A stretch of 64,000 nt of DNA from positions 1 to 64,000 of the forward strand of contig JAFTWU010000005.1 in the NCBI GenBank assembly GCA_017465145.1, written 5' to 3'. The notes below the pieces were generated by a model, which was given only the letters and a program-made list of their open reading frames with translations, was not told where the DNA came from and did not search any database. Positions 10,067 through 20,809 of the stretch are shown here, piece after piece. The position numbers and the translations under genes were made by a program. The DNA is from Clostridia bacterium. GTDB lineage: Bacteria > Bacillota > Clostridia > Christensenellales > Borkfalkiaceae. How positions within the stretch are numbered: position 1 is the stretch's first letter; each line of letters starts with the position of its first letter.

Positions 10067-11737
10067 TTAACCTTCAAACCTATTTATAATTGCACCTTTA
10101 TCGGCAGAACTAACTTGCATAGAATATCTTTTTAGTGCGCCTTTAATGCCTGATTTTTGTTTTATAGCCATAGATTTTTTACGCTTTTCAATTTCTTCTT
10201 CGCTAACCTTTAATTCTATAGAATATTCGGGTATGTTAATAGAAATTAAATCGCCGTCACGAACGTAAGCAATTAAACCGCCACGAATTGCTTCGGGGGA
10301 AACGTGACCAATAGACGCACCCCTTGTAGCGCCTGAAAATCTTCCGTCGGTGATAAGTGCCACGTCTTTATCTAAACCCATACCGGCAATGGCAGAAGTA
10401 GGACTCAGCATTTCTCTCATTCCCGGTCCACCTGCAGGACCTTCATAACGGATAACTACGACGTCGCCTTTAACGATTTTACCTGCATAAATTGCAGATA
10501 TAGCATCTTCTTCGCTATCAAAAACCTTTGCGGGTCCAACGTGCTTTAACATTTCAGGAGCAACTGCGCTTCTTTTTACCACACAGCCGTCGGGAGCAAG
10601 ATTTCCACGAAGAACGGCAATACCACCCGTTTTGCTATAAGGATTATCTACCGTACGAATAACTTCAGGGTTTTTATTTACTACGCTTTCAATGTTTTCG
10701 CCTAAAGTTTTACCCGTAACGGTCATTACCGAAGTATCAAGAGCGCCGATTTTAGTCAATTCTTTTAATACTGCGTAAACACCGCCTGCTTCATTTAAAT
10801 CTTCCATATAAGTATTACCCGCAGGGGCAAGGTGGCAAAGATTTGGTGTTTTTTCACTTATTTCGTTAGCCATATCAAGATTTATTTTCACACCGCATTC
10901 GTTTGCGATTGCAGGAAGATGAAGCATACTGTTGGTTGAACACCCCAAAGCCATATCGGCAGTAAGAGCGTTTCTAAATGATGCAGCAGTCATAATATCT
11001 CTTGGGCAAATATTCTTTTTAACAAGTTCCATCACTCTCATACCTGCGTGCTTTGCAAGTTCAATTCTTTGTGAATAAACGGCAGGTATCGTTCCGTTAC
11101 CTTTTAATCCCATGCCTAAAACTTCGGTTAAGCAATTCATAGAGTTTGCCGTGTACATTCCCGAACAAGACCCACAAGTAGGACAAGTATTTTCTTCGCA
11201 AACACATAATTGTTTTTCGTCTATTTTGCCTGCCGAATATGCGCCAACGGCTTCAAACATACTTGATAAGCTCGTTTTCTTTCCGTTGACTCTGCCGGCA
11301 AGCATAGGACCACCGCTAACGAATACGGTAGGTATATTTACACGAGCAGCAGCCATAAGTAGCCCCGGAACGTTTTTATCACAGTTAGGAACCATAACGA
11401 GCCCGTCAAATCCGTGCGCTAAAACCATTGCTTCGGTAGAGTCTGCTATTAAATCACGTGTAATCAAAGAATATTTCATACCAACGTGTCCCATAGCAAT
11501 ACCGTCACAAACGGCGATTGCGGGGAATACGATAGGTGTTCCGCCGGAATAAGCAACGCCAAGTTTTACTGCGTCAACGATTTTATCTAAATTCATATGA
11601 CCGGGAACTATTTCATTATATGAACTAACAATACCGATTAACGGTCTTTGTTGTTCTTCCTTAGTTAGTCCTAAAGCGTGATATAAACTTCTATGCGGAG
11701 CGTTATTAAATCCGTCCACGATTTTTTCTTTTACCAT
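10067..11737 (-). CDS. ilvD: Dihydroxy-acid dehydratase
   Basis: A 556-residue Fe-S enzyme that dehydrates 2,3-dihydroxy acids to 2-oxo acids in Ile and Val synthesis. Cluster and metal residues are visible in [35 protein letters not shown] and [20 protein letters not shown]. Length is normal. It lies 13 bases after ilvC and overlaps the site of the DUF815 gene. Confidence 0.97.
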   Translation of the reverse strand: MVKEKIVDGFNNAPHRSLYHALGLTKEEQQRPLIGIVSSYNEIVPGHMNLDKIVDAVKLGVAYSGGTPIVFPAIAVCDGIAMGHVGMKYSLITRDLIADSTEAMVLAHGFDGLVMVPNCDKNVPGLLMAAARVNIPTVFVSGGPMLAGRVNGKKTSLSSMFEAVGAYSAGKIDEKQLCVCEENTCPTCGSCSGMYTANSMNCLTEVLGMGLKGNGTIPAVYSQRIELAKHAGMRVMELVKKNICPRDIMTAASFRNALTADMALGCSTNSMLHLPAIANECGVKINLDMANEISEKTPNLCHLAPAGNTYMEDLNEAGGVYAVLKELTKIGALDTSVMTVTGKTLGENIESVVNKNPEVIRTVDNPYSKTGGIAVLRGNLAPDGCVVKRSAVAPEMLKHVGPAKVFDSEEDAISAIYAGKIVKGDVVVIRYEGPAGGPGMREMLSPTSAIAGMGLDKDVALITDGRFSGATRGASIGHVSPEAIRGGLIAYVRDGDLISINIPEYSIELKVSEEEIEKRKKSMAIKQKSGIKGALKRYSMQVSSADKGAIINRFEG

Positions 11738-11750
11738 AATAGTTTACCTT

Positions 11751-12785
<1,035 letters not shown>

Positions 12786-12801
12786 CTATAATTTTTAATG
12801 T

Positions 12802-13293
12802 TTATTTTTCCATAATACTGCTTCCACGTTCTAAAGCAACTACACCCGTTCTACACATTTCTATAATTCCAAGCGGTTTCATTACTTTTATAAACGCATC
12901 TATTTTGTTGGGTTCACCCGTAACTTCAACACACATAATGTCCGTCGTGTAATCAATAATCTTTGCTCTATAAATATCTGCGGCTGCCATTATTTCATTA
13001 CGATTTTCAGGTGTATTTTTTACTTTAACAAGCATTAGTTCTCTTTCTACTGAAGAATCTTGTTTTAATAACTTAACTTGTTTTACGTTGTGCAACTTTT
13101 TTAATTGATTTATAAGTTGATTGCATACAAAGTCGTCACCATTTAGCGAAATCGTAATTCTAGAAAACCTTTCGTCGTCCGTTTCTCTGCCTGTAAAAGA
13201 ATCTATGTTAAACCCTTTTCGTAAAAACAAACCTGTAATACGAGCAACTACACCATATTTATTTTCTACGTAAACTGATATTACTGATTTCAT
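12802..13293 (-). CDS. ilvN: Acetolactate synthase small subunit
   Basis: A 163-residue regulatory subunit. The N-terminal ACT domain reads ISVYVENKYGVVARITGLFLRKGFNIDS, and a C-terminal regulatory part begins with RELMLVKVKN. It binds valine for feedback control in this family and activates IlvB. The ilvB stop and ilvN start are adjacent (TAATATG). Confidence 0.96.
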   Translation of the reverse strand: MKSVISVYVENKYGVVARITGLFLRKGFNIDSFTGRETDDERFSRITISLNGDDFVCNQLINQLKKLHNVKQVKLLKQDSSVERELMLVKVKNTPENRNEIMAAADIYRAKIIDYTTDIMCVEVTGEPNKIDAFIKVMKPLGIIEMCRTGVVALERGSSIMEK

Positions 13294-13294
13294 A

Positions 13295-15001
13295 TTATTT
13301 TACCTCCTCTTTGGAAGTTATTATATCTTCCATTGCGCCACCCGGTGGGAGCATAGGAAGAACGAATTCGTCCATATCTATAATGGTGTCAATTAAATAT
13401 GGTCCGTTATGATTCATTGCTTTTTTGAAGGCGTTTTCAAATTCCTTGATGTCTGATACTCTTTCTGCGGGGAGACCAAAAGCGTCTGCAAGTTTAACAA
13501 AATCAGTTTTTCTATCTAATACGGTGTTTGAATATCTTTTGCCGTAAAATAGCGTTTGCCATTGTCTTACCATACCTAAAACGCCGTTATTCATAATTAC
13601 TATCACTACGGGAACGTTATAAGATACTGCTGTTGCGAGTTCGTTTAGATTCATACCGAAACTTCCGTCGCCCGTAATTAAAACGGTTTTTTCTTTGCTT
13701 CCTACCGAACAGCCTATTGCAGCTCCCAAACCGTAACCCATAGTCCCAAGTCCACCACTAGAAGCAAATCTTCTTTGTCTTTCAAATTCTACGTATTGAG
13801 CCGTCCACATTTGGTGTTGACCGACGTCGGTTGCGATACAAGTGTTTTTTTCTTTAACTGCATTTATTACGTCAAATATTTTTTTAGGTGTCATAGCACC
13901 GTTTGATTTTCTTTCGGCGTCGTCTAAAATGCTTTTTTCCACCAACTTGAAGGCATTTACTTTTTTCTGCCACTCTGGGTGAGATTGTTTTTTACATTTA
14001 CTTAATATTTTAGAAAAAGCAGTTTGAATATTACCTACAACGCCAACGTCAACTTTTACGTTCTTATTTATTTCAGAAAGGTCAGTGTCAAGTTGAATTA
14101 TTTTCAAGTTTTTAGAATATTTTTCTACGTTTCCCGTCGCTCTATCTGAAAAGCGAACACCAATTCCTATCAAAAGGTCTGCTTCTTTGTTAGCCATTGA
14201 AGAAGAGTATCTTCCGTGCATACCTTGCATACCTAAAAATCTTTCATAGGAATTAGGGATAGCAGATAATCCCATAAATGTTGAACCGATAACCCCGTCT
14301 ATTTTTTCAGCAAAGGCTACTATTTCTTCGGTCATACCTCTTCCTGCTGCACCACCACCGATATAGATGTAAGGGCGTTTTGCATTATTTATAAGTTCTA
14401 CCGCTTTATCGATATCTTCATCACTTGCTTCTTCTTGGGGGAAAGGCAGTACTATCGGTTGGGCGATATATTCGCACTCGTTTATTTGCACGTCTTTAGG
14501 AACGTCAATCAAAACGGGACCGGGGCGACCTGATGAAGCTATCTTAAAGGCTTCTCTTATCGTGTCCGCTAAATCTTCAACCTTACTAACAAAATAATTG
14601 TGTTTGGTGATAGGAAGAGTTACGCCCGTAATGTTAATTTCCTGAAAACTATCCTTACCAATAAGATTAGTTGAAACGTTGCCCGTTATCGCAACCATCG
14701 GGATTGAGTCAAGCATTGCCGTTGCTATACCCGTAACAAGATTTGTTGCCCCTGGACCAGAAGTTGCAATTACCACGCCGACTTTTCCCGTAACTCTTGA
14801 ATAACCATCGGCTGCGTGACTTGCACCTTGTTCGTGTGCTGCAAGCACGTGATTAATTCGTCCTTTTGCCTTATATAGTTCGTCGTAAATGTTTAGAACT
14901 GCTCCGCCGGGATAACCAAAAACGTCTGTTACGCCTTGCTCTATAAGCGTTTCTATGATAATTTTTGCTCCATTAAGTTTGCCATTTTGTTGTGCTTGCA
15001 T
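13295..15001 (-). CDS. ilvB: Acetolactate synthase large subunit
   Basis: A 568-residue thiamine-diphosphate and FAD enzyme making acetolactate or acetohydroxybutyrate. The catalytic Glu lies in [19 protein letters not shown]. The ThDP/metal motif runs [29 protein letters not shown]. First gene of the ilv operon, with an AAAGGAGG ribosome site and the Ile-type T-box directly upstream. Confidence 0.97.
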   Translation of the reverse strand: MQAQQNGKLNGAKIIIETLIEQGVTDVFGYPGGAVLNIYDELYKAKGRINHVLAAHEQGASHAADGYSRVTGKVGVVIATSGPGATNLVTGIATAMLDSIPMVAITGNVSTNLIGKDSFQEINITGVTLPITKHNYFVSKVEDLADTIREAFKIASSGRPGPVLIDVPKDVQINECEYIAQPIVLPFPQEEASDEDIDKAVELINNAKRPYIYIGGGAAGRGMTEEIVAFAEKIDGVIGSTFMGLSAIPNSYERFLGMQGMHGRYSSSMANKEADLLIGIGVRFSDRATGNVEKYSKNLKIIQLDTDLSEINKNVKVDVGVVGNIQTAFSKILSKCKKQSHPEWQKKVNAFKLVEKSILDDAERKSNGAMTPKKIFDVINAVKEKNTCIATDVGQHQMWTAQYVEFERQRRFASSGGLGTMGYGLGAAIGCSVGSKEKTVLITGDGSFGMNLNELATAVSYNVPVVIVIMNNGVLGMVRQWQTLFYGKRYSNTVLDRKTDFVKLADAFGLPAERVSDIKEFENAFKKAMNHNGPYLIDTIIDMDEFVLPMLPPGGAMEDIITSKEEVK

Positions 15002-15031
15002 TTTAACCTCCTTTAGTTTTTGAAAAACAAA

Positions 15032-15310
15032 AAACCCGTCTCAAAGCTTTTTTGCTTTGAGACGGGTATAATTACTATACTCGCGGTACCACTCAAATTG
15101 TAGAAATAATATCCTACCACCTTCAGAGTCCATCAACTCCTATGCACTAACGTAGCATACACGAGAAACGCCTACTTGGGATAATTCCCTTTGGGGCTTC
15201 CGGCTCAGAAGTGATAAGTCCTTAAGAAATAATCATACCGATTCACACCAACCATCGGCTCTCTGAAATAATTTGTTTCTTGACCGTCTTCGTCATTGCC
15301 TTTTTGTTAA
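15032..15310 (-). promoter_or_regulatory. T-box leader, predicted tRNA-Ile specificity
   Basis: Read on the minus strand, the core GAGTGGTACCGCG is at 15082-15094. The terminator stem ACCCGTCTCAAAGC / GCTTTGAGACGGGT is at 15032-15068. Stem I has AGAGAGCCGATG / GGTGTGAATCGGT. The specifier aligns to ATC (Ile), followed by A. It should raise ilvBNCD-ilvA expression when tRNA-Ile is uncharged. Confidence 0.92.
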
Positions 15311-15319
15311 TTTTCCTAA

Positions 15320-15348
15320 ATTATATCCCTATGGTTTTTATTTGTCAA
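15320..15348 (-). promoter_or_regulatory. Promoter of the ilv operon
   Basis: On the minus strand TTGACA (15343-15348), 17 bases, TATAAT (15320-15325), a perfect match before the Ile T-box. Confidence 0.85.
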
Positions 15349-15432
15349 GAATTTTTTAGGGGGTTTTAAAAATTTTTTTGTTTTTTTAATTTTAGAATTT
15401 AAACTGTTAAAAAATTTGTCATATTATGAAAC

Positions 15433-15518
15433 AATCGCTTACTTTTACTGATAAAATAAGCAATATGTGTCATAAATAGTTGACAAATCGCTTACTTTTA
15501 TATATAATTAAAGCGATT
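15433..15518 (+). promoter_or_regulatory. fic promoter with two operator-like repeats
   Basis: TTGACA (15480-15485), 17 bases, TATAAT (15503-15508). The 15-base sequence AATCGCTTACTTTTA occurs at 15433-15447 and again at 15486-15500, 53 bp apart, about five helical turns. The second copy is half of an inverted repeat AATCGCTT / AAGCGATT (15486-15493, 15511-15518) straddling the -10 box. This looks like a repressor site pair. Confidence 0.7.
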
Positions 15519-15538
15519 AAGAAAAGGAGTAAGGGATT

Positions 15539-16582
15539 ATGCGTGAATTTAATTACAACTTCTTAAAAGAAAAACAATGGGATAAAGATATATTAGGATA
15601 CATTGGGCTTATTCACGAGTTTAAGGGTAAGCAACAATTATACTTAAAACAAAAGCCTATCGAACTTGATAGACTTGTAGAAATTGCAAAAGTTCAAAGC
15701 ACGGAAAGTTCTAATGCTATTGAAGGTATCGTTACCACGAACCAACGCTTAAAACAATTAATGAGTGAAAAAACTTCGCCACGTAATAGGGACGAGCAAG
15801 AGATTTTAGGTTATAGAGCCGTACTTGAAATGGTACACGAAAGTTTTGAGTATATGCCTATCACGGCAAACGTTATTTTAGGGCTTCATAAAAAGTTGTA
15901 TTCTTATTTACCTACTTCTTTTGGTGGCGTATTCAAAACCAAATCAAACGAGATTGATGAAATTAGACCTGACGGTACGGTTATAGTTAGATTTAAGCCG
16001 TTAGAACCGTTTGAAACACCTGAAGCAGTTGAAAGACTTTGCGAAACGTATAATAAAATTATAGCGTCGGGAGAAGTTGACCCACTTGTAGTAATTCCTA
16101 CGTTTATACACGATTTTCTTTGTGTTCATCCGTTTAACGACGGAAACGGACGTATGAGTAGAGTACTTACTACTTTACTTTTATATAAAAGTGGTTACGT
16201 CGTTGGTAAATATATTTCGCTTGAAAAGAAAATACACGACCACAAAAACGAATACTACGATGCTTTGCAGTTGGCTTCTGAAAATTGGCACGAAGGTAAA
16301 AACGACGACTCGGCTTTTACTAAATATATTCTTGGTGTAGTTCTTTCGGCTTATAGAGATTTTGAAGAACGTATTGAACTCGTGTGCGATAAAAAATCAG
16401 CTAGGCAAATGGTTAAAGAAGCGTTTGGCTTAAAACTTGGCAAAATCACAAAGAGCGATATTATGGAATTGTGTCCATCGCTTAGCCGTTCTGCAATAGA
16501 AAAAGCGTTAAGGGAACTTATCGCAGAAGAATTTATTATAAAACACGGAAAAGGTCCTGCTACTTTTTATGTTGTAAGGTAA
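15539..16582 (+). CDS. Fic family protein with C-terminal winged helix
   Basis: A 347-residue Fic protein. The active-site motif HPFNDGNGR starts at H197; Fic enzymes use it to transfer AMP (or other nucleotide parts) to hydroxyl groups of target proteins. The inhibitory motif SSNAIEG at about 57-63 precedes the Fic core, as in class II Fic proteins that self-inhibit. The C-terminal part (about 290-347, GKITKSDIMELCPSLSRSAIEKAL) looks like a winged helix, so DNA binding is possible. No antitoxin-like partner lies beside it. Its promoter carries repeats that it might bind. Target unknown. Confidence 0.92.
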   Translation: MREFNYNFLKEKQWDKDILGYIGLIHEFKGKQQLYLKQKPIELDRLVEIAKVQSTESSNAIEGIVTTNQRLKQLMSEKTSPRNRDEQEILGYRAVLEMVHESFEYMPITANVILGLHKKLYSYLPTSFGGVFKTKSNEIDEIRPDGTVIVRFKPLEPFETPEAVERLCETYNKIIASGEVDPLVVIPTFIHDFLCVHPFNDGNGRMSRVLTTLLLYKSGYVVGKYISLEKKIHDHKNEYYDALQLASENWHEGKNDDSAFTKYILGVVLSAYRDFEERIELVCDKKSARQMVKEAFGLKLGKITKSDIMELCPSLSRSAIEKALRELIAEEFIIKHGKGPATFYVVR

Positions 16583-16622
16583 GACCCTTTTTAACAACAA
16601 ACATTATATATTAATAAAGATA

Positions 16623-16650
16623 GGTTAGAACGGGGTTGTTCTAACCTTTT
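16623..16650 (+). terminator. Terminator after fic
   Basis: GGTTAGAAC / GTTCTAACC perfect 9-bp stem then CTTTTCT. GTTCTAACC recurs at about 16764 and 16818 without a hairpin partner. Confidence 0.6.
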
Positions 16651-16857
16651 CTACCTAAAAAATGCAAAAATTCGTGCATTGACCTTTGGGTTTAACGTGT
16701 ATTTATTTTTAATGACGGTTAGTTGTTTTTATTACAAAAACGTGCGATAATCATATAAAAACTCGTTCTAACCTATGGGTTTTAGGCGTTTTGCAAAGAT
16801 AAACAACAATCAATATTGTTCTAACCAAAGGGCATAAAAAACAAGATTTTGAAGCCC

Positions 16858-16902
16858 CTACGGAACCAAAGGCCAGGAGTTCGAATCTCTTACGGCGCGC
16901 CA
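16858..16902 (+). pseudogene. 3' half of a tRNA-Arg(ACG)-like gene
   Basis: From 16858 the sequence fits tRNA positions 32-76: loop CTACGGA (anticodon ACG), a 5-base stem strand, a 5-base variable loop, T arm AGGAG-TTCGAAT-CTCTT, acceptor strand ACGGCGC, G73 and CCA. No matching 5' half (GCGCCGT acceptor) exists upstream, and the 5 bases before the loop cannot pair with the 3' strand. The break falls at the anticodon loop, a common site of integrase crossover. Confidence 0.7.
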
Positions 16903-16939
16903 AGAAAAGAAGGACAGTAAAAACTGTCCTTCTTTTCTT
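16902..16939 (+). terminator. Terminator after the tRNA-Arg remnant
   Basis: A 17-bp perfect stem, AAGAAAAGAAGGACAGT and its complement around an AAAA loop, ending TTCTTTTCTT. Confidence 0.7.
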
Positions 16940-17009
16940 GTAGCGTCTAAACGAGTGAACTGTTTGTTTTAGTAAAGTTTGAGCAAACGGGAAAAGATAA
17001 AAAACAAAC

Positions 17010-17060
17010 AGGTCGGGCGTCAGCAATCGTAACGAAGAGGAGATTCATCTCTTACGGCGC
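17010..17060 (+). repeat. tRNA-end repeat unit 1, right end
   Basis: A GGGC...ATCGTAACGAAGAGGAGATTC stretch resembling the end of the 58-bp element (one gap), followed at 17047-17060 by ATCTCTTACGGCGC, which repeats the 3' end of the tRNA-Arg remnant (16885-16898). The repeats start 162 bp apart. A small hairpin with ACCC/GGGT arms follows at about 17093-17116. Confidence 0.6.
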
Positions 17061-17148
17061 AGGAAATATCTATTAGTATCAAGAAACTAACGCTACCCAA
17101 AAGGGTGGTCTTTTTTCTTGTTGTGTCAATAAGGTGGACTTTAGCTTT

Positions 17149-17220
17149 CCCGTCTAAGACGGACATGCAAAGACGGGCAAGGGGATTGTAGCGCAAGCGG
17201 AGATTTATCTCTTACGGCAC
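17149..17220 (+). repeat. tRNA-end repeat unit 2: 58-bp element plus tRNA-Arg 3' end
   Basis: Positions 17149-17206 align without gaps to 58571-58628 (48 of 58 bases identical by my count). The element is followed at 17207-17220 by ATCTCTTACGGCAC, a third copy of the local tRNA 3' end, 160 bp after the second. The 58 bases begin with a CCGTCTAAGACGG hairpin. Confidence 0.7.
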
Positions 17221-17269
17221 GTCTAAACCACAAGGAAAACCAAAACGGGCACACGATAAAAAGTTATAA

Positions 17270-17300
17270 AAAAGGCTACCCAAAAAGGTAGCCTTAATTA
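17270..17300 (-). terminator. Terminator of the phosphoesterase lipoprotein gene
   Basis: AAGGCTACC / GGTAGCCTT stem; on the minus strand it is followed by TTTTTTA, just past the gene's stop. Confidence 0.7.
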
Positions 17301-17358
17301 TTTTACAAAAATTATTTTATAAAAAGTTTGCTTATCTTGTTAAACTCACTAAGCAAAA

Positions 17359-19626
17359 TTATTCGTTACTGCCCGTGGGGTTAGCAATATCTTCGTAAAG
17401 GTATTGAACTTGTGCTTCGGTTAGCGGGTCAGAGTAGAAGTTTGCAATAGCAATCTTGCCTTTGAAGAAAGAACTGCAGGCACCGTTAGCGCCAGAGTCG
17501 CCACCGATTACTAAGAAATGAGAACCCGCTGCGGGTAACTTAAGCGTACCAACGCAAGCAACGGTTTGCATCAATTCACCGTTTACGTAATATTTAATGT
17601 TTTGACCGTCAAACGTGCCGACGATGTGTACCCATTGTTTTGTTAGTGCCGCAACCTTAGTTCTGGGTGAATTGCCAGAAACGTTCATAATAAATTCCAT
17701 ATTACCACCGCTTCTATATTCAAAGCCGAAACCACCAGATTGTTGGTTAGACATAAGGTTTGCATAAGAGCCACTTGGATGACCGTCTACGTAATAGTAT
17801 GCTTCCATAGTGAAAGATTGATTAATGGTAGAATACCAATCGCCCATTTCTTCAAACTTAAACGCGTCGTCAGAGCCGTCAAAGGTTGCAACGTTCATCT
17901 TAAGGGTTTCATCGTAAGCAACCGTGGGTGCGCCAACCGTAGTTAAAGGTTTGCTGTTTGCAAGGTTTGTAGCCGAGCCGTCAAGGTTAAATTGAGTCTT
18001 TAACACGTCGGGTGCAACGTTGTCGCCTGCAACTCTTGCAGTAGTAGTCATTGTCGTTTTAATAGGTTCGCCAACCCTACCCCAAGAAGTTACGGGATAA
18101 ATTTTAATTTCATATTCGGTTGCGGGGTCAAGCCAAGCAACTGAAGTTTTTAAGGTTTCGGGCATAGTGCTTAAGAAACAACCTGATAACGCATATTCCG
18201 TTCTTACAACTTCGCCGTCTACAACGAAACTAATGCGATAGTTTTGAACTAAATCTTTGTTTTCTTTTGCTTGGGGGAAGGTAATTTCAGCCTTTTTATA
18301 GTTGTTGCTAACAACGGTAATTTTAGCACCTTCCTTAAATTCGGGTTTTTCCGTTTCAAATTTTCTATCATCAGTATAATCGAAACCGTCGGGGTCGCCG
18401 ATAGAATCTAAAACCCAAGGCTCGCCAAACAATTTGTTTTCGATAGCGTCGTAACGCAAAATGCGAACGTTGTTGTCTTCGTCTATTTCAACGATATAAT
18501 ACATATTACCGTTTCTAGTGCCCGTTTCAATGTCGCCCATAGCGTAAGACAAATCGTCGTCTAATTGTTTAACGGTGCTAGTGCTGGTTAAGTGGCCTGC
18601 AAAAGCCATACTTAAGTAAGCCATAGAACCGGTGGTAAGAGCGGTATATTCGCCTTGCCAAATTGCTTGTGGGTCGCTTATAGGTCTGTGGGTATGACCA
18701 GAAAAACTTACGGCTTGCGGATAATTTTTAAGCAAAGCGTGAAGTTTAGTGTCGCCATTGCCAGAGCCTATCATAGTGTTGCTTGGGGGTTCGTGCCCGA
18801 AGATAAAGATGGGTTCGCTACCCGTGGGGTCGTCTGCCACAGCCTTGTCAAGTTCGGTTTTTAACCAGTCAATCTTTGTTTGAGTAAAATAGTTACCGCT
18901 AGAATAACTATCCATATTTAAGAACAAATAGTGATAACCGCCTATAACAAGGTGGGCATCTAATTCTTCATAACCGCTATATTGTAAGAAGTTAACGGGT
19001 GCTTGAGCAAAAGATGCTTCATCATAATAGCCCGTTTCGTAGAATTCGTGGTTGCCCATAACTGCGCGCGCAGTCGTGCCTTCTTTAACGTTTTCTTCTA
19101 GATAGTTAAAGAAATACGTTTGTTCCGCTTCGCTACCTTGGTTGGTGTTGTCCCCGGTAAAGAATATACCGTCTAGTTTGTCGTAATCTTCTTGAGATTC
19201 ACTATAACCGTAAGCGGTAGAGATAACCTTTTCAAGCCTAGTGTAACTGTCGTAAGCACCGTTGTTGCGAAGGTGAATGTCGCCCGTAACAACGAAACGG
19301 TGAACGGGGGTAAAGTCGGGCATAACGGGGTCGTCGCTATCGTCCGCTTTAATGCCAAGTGAAGTCCAAGTTAAGCCGTTATCGTAAGATGCTTCCCACA
19401 TATTCGTTTCTTCGTTTATGCGAAGGGTAGGGGTAAGTTTTTCGGGCGCACCGTTAACGTTAAGGTCTTCCCAAGTTACACCACCATCATAAGAAGCTTC
19501 CCATTCTAGAGTAGTTTCGTTAATGCGGAGTTGTGGATAAAGTTTTTCGGGCGCTCCGCAACCAACGGCAAAAAGAGTGCCAAGGGAAAGAACAACCGAA
19601 AGCATAATGGATAAAACTTTTTTCAT
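17359..19626 (-). CDS. Surface lipoprotein: metallophosphoesterase with LamG-like domain
   Basis: A 755-residue lipoprotein. The signal peptide ends at the lipobox FAVGC (Cys23). Two tandem 30-residue repeats follow (about 29-92), each with an Asp-box, SYDGGVTW and SYDNGLTW. The calcineurin-like phosphoesterase domain (about 108-390) shows GDIHLR, FFTGDN, MGNHEF, FGHEPP and SGHTH, all the metal ligands. A fibronectin-like section comes next, and a concanavalin/LamG-type domain (about 545-745, VATFDGSDDAFKFEE, WVHIVGTFDGQNIKYYVNG) that often binds sugars. It likely acts on the cell surface on a phosphodiester or phosphomonoester substrate that I cannot name. The divergent AraC gene is 240 bp upstream. 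Confidence 0.88.
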   Translation of the reverse strand: MKKVLSIMLSVVLSLGTLFAVGCGAPEKLYPQLRINETTLEWEASYDGGVTWEDLNVNGAPEKLTPTLRINEETNMWEASYDNGLTWTSLGIKADDSDDPVMPDFTPVHRFVVTGDIHLRNNGAYDSYTRLEKVISTAYGYSESQEDYDKLDGIFFTGDNTNQGSEAEQTYFFNYLEENVKEGTTARAVMGNHEFYETGYYDEASFAQAPVNFLQYSGYEELDAHLVIGGYHYLFLNMDSYSSGNYFTQTKIDWLKTELDKAVADDPTGSEPIFIFGHEPPSNTMIGSGNGDTKLHALLKNYPQAVSFSGHTHRPISDPQAIWQGEYTALTTGSMAYLSMAFAGHLTSTSTVKQLDDDLSYAMGDIETGTRNGNMYYIVEIDEDNNVRILRYDAIENKLFGEPWVLDSIGDPDGFDYTDDRKFETEKPEFKEGAKITVVSNNYKKAEITFPQAKENKDLVQNYRISFVVDGEVVRTEYALSGCFLSTMPETLKTSVAWLDPATEYEIKIYPVTSWGRVGEPIKTTMTTTARVAGDNVAPDVLKTQFNLDGSATNLANSKPLTTVGAPTVAYDETLKMNVATFDGSDDAFKFEEMGDWYSTINQSFTMEAYYYVDGHPSGSYANLMSNQQSGGFGFEYRSGGNMEFIMNVSGNSPRTKVAALTKQWVHIVGTFDGQNIKYYVNGELMQTVACVGTLKLPAAGSHFLVIGGDSGANGACSSFFKGKIAIANFYSDPLTEAQVQYLYEDIANPTGSNE

Positions 19627-19762
19627 TTCCTTTTATCTCCGATAAAATATTTTATAACGACATTATACATTATGGTCAAAATGTTGTCAATATGTATTAA
19701 AAACTTTGTCAAAATTTTTTAATCGTAAAAGCGTGACACGGCAGTTTTCATCAAAAATAAAA

Positions 19763-19786
19763 ACAGGCTACGATTATATAGCCTGT
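19763..19786 (-). terminator. Terminator of the AraC gene
   Basis: ACAGGCTA / TAGCCTGT stem; on the minus strand followed by TTTTATTTTTG. Confidence 0.65.
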
Positions 19787-19865
19787 GATAAGTTAGACGT
19801 ATATTTAGTTGAGATTGCTTAAAATTAACTGTTAAAAAGCTAAAATGCAAAAGGTTATTAAAATT

Positions 19866-20711
19866 CTAGCCGTTTTTTCTTTTGCAATAAACAAGCGGGG
19901 TAGTGCCGTATTTTTTCTTAAACAAAGCAAAGAAATAACTTTCGCTTTTAAAATTCAAAAAACCAATTACTTGCGAAACGGGCATATCGGTGGTTGAAAG
20001 CAAGTCTTTTGCAACGGATAAACGCTTGTCGTTAATAATTTCTGAAAAGGACTTGCCGTAAGCCTTATGCACGAATCTAGAAGTCTGTTTTTCGCTTAAA
20101 TGCAACCTATTTGCAAGGTCTTTTAAGGTGATAATTTGCGTATATTCGTTTGCGATAATAGAGTCCACGGTAAAAAGGTATTTCATACGGTCGTAAACGG
20201 GGTGTTCTCTATCGTTTTTGCTAGTCGTGTAAGTGTTAATAATATCAAGCAAAATAATGCTTAACAAAGAGTTAATTTTAATTGAAGAGTCTTCTAAATC
20301 TTCAATCATAGCAAGGTGCAATTCCTTTAAGAAAAACAAGGTTTTTTCACTTAACGGCAAGGTGTTTATAACGCTACCGAAAAGGTATTCTTCTAAAAGG
20401 TTATAGCGCGTTTTTTTTGCGCCCTTAGGCACGCTGAATTTCACCATAAAATTATATACGTTTTTGCGCATAGTGTAATGGTCTAGGTGCGGGGGAATAA
20501 TTACGATAGAGTTTTCGTAAGAAAATTTATTGGTAGGAGTGGTTATTTCAAGCGGTTCTATGCAAAAGAAAATTTCCGTGTAAGCGTGTTGGTGCAAGTT
20601 CCTAGTAGAAGTCGGCTTAACGTCGCCCGTGTCGAAAAAGTTCTTTGCCAAAAACACTTCGGCTTGCAAGTTGTTAAAGTTTAGTTGTACGTCAAAAAAT
20701 GCTCTTTCCAT
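19866..20711 (-). CDS. AraC-family transcriptional regulator
   Basis: A 281-residue regulator. The N-terminal part (about 1-150) looks like a cupin ligand domain (HQHAYTEIFFCIEP, IIPPHLDHYTMRK). The C-terminal 100 residues hold two helix-turn-helix units, LKDLANRLHLSEKQTSRFVHKAYGKSFSEII and VSQVIGFLNFKSESYFFALFKKKYGTTP. It is transcribed away from the sialidase-fold gene, whose promoter holds a perfect palindrome, so it probably controls that gene in response to a sugar. Confidence 0.92.
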   Translation of the reverse strand: MERAFFDVQLNFNNLQAEVFLAKNFFDTGDVKPTSTRNLHQHAYTEIFFCIEPLEITTPTNKFSYENSIVIIPPHLDHYTMRKNVYNFMVKFSVPKGAKKTRYNLLEEYLFGSVINTLPLSEKTLFFLKELHLAMIEDLEDSSIKINSLLSIILLDIINTYTTSKNDREHPVYDRMKYLFTVDSIIANEYTQIITLKDLANRLHLSEKQTSRFVHKAYGKSFSEIINDKRLSVAKDLLSTTDMPVSQVIGFLNFKSESYFFALFKKKYGTTPLVYCKRKNG

Positions 20712-20809
20712 ACTTTTATTGTAACATTTTAACTGCTAAATAACAACTATTTGCGCCTAAAAACTGCAAAAATCGGACATAATTTTAAATAAGGTGTCCT
20801 TTTACAATA

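Noticed and set aside
15539..16582. Fic protein as half of a toxin-antitoxin pair
   Set aside because: The inhibitory SSNAIEG motif is within the same chain and no small partner gene is adjacent.
16751..17026. Minus-strand ORF of 91 codons with RRKRFELLAFG
   Set aside because: It is the antisense of the tRNA-Arg remnant and repeats; this residue pattern is a known artefact of reading tRNA genes backwards.
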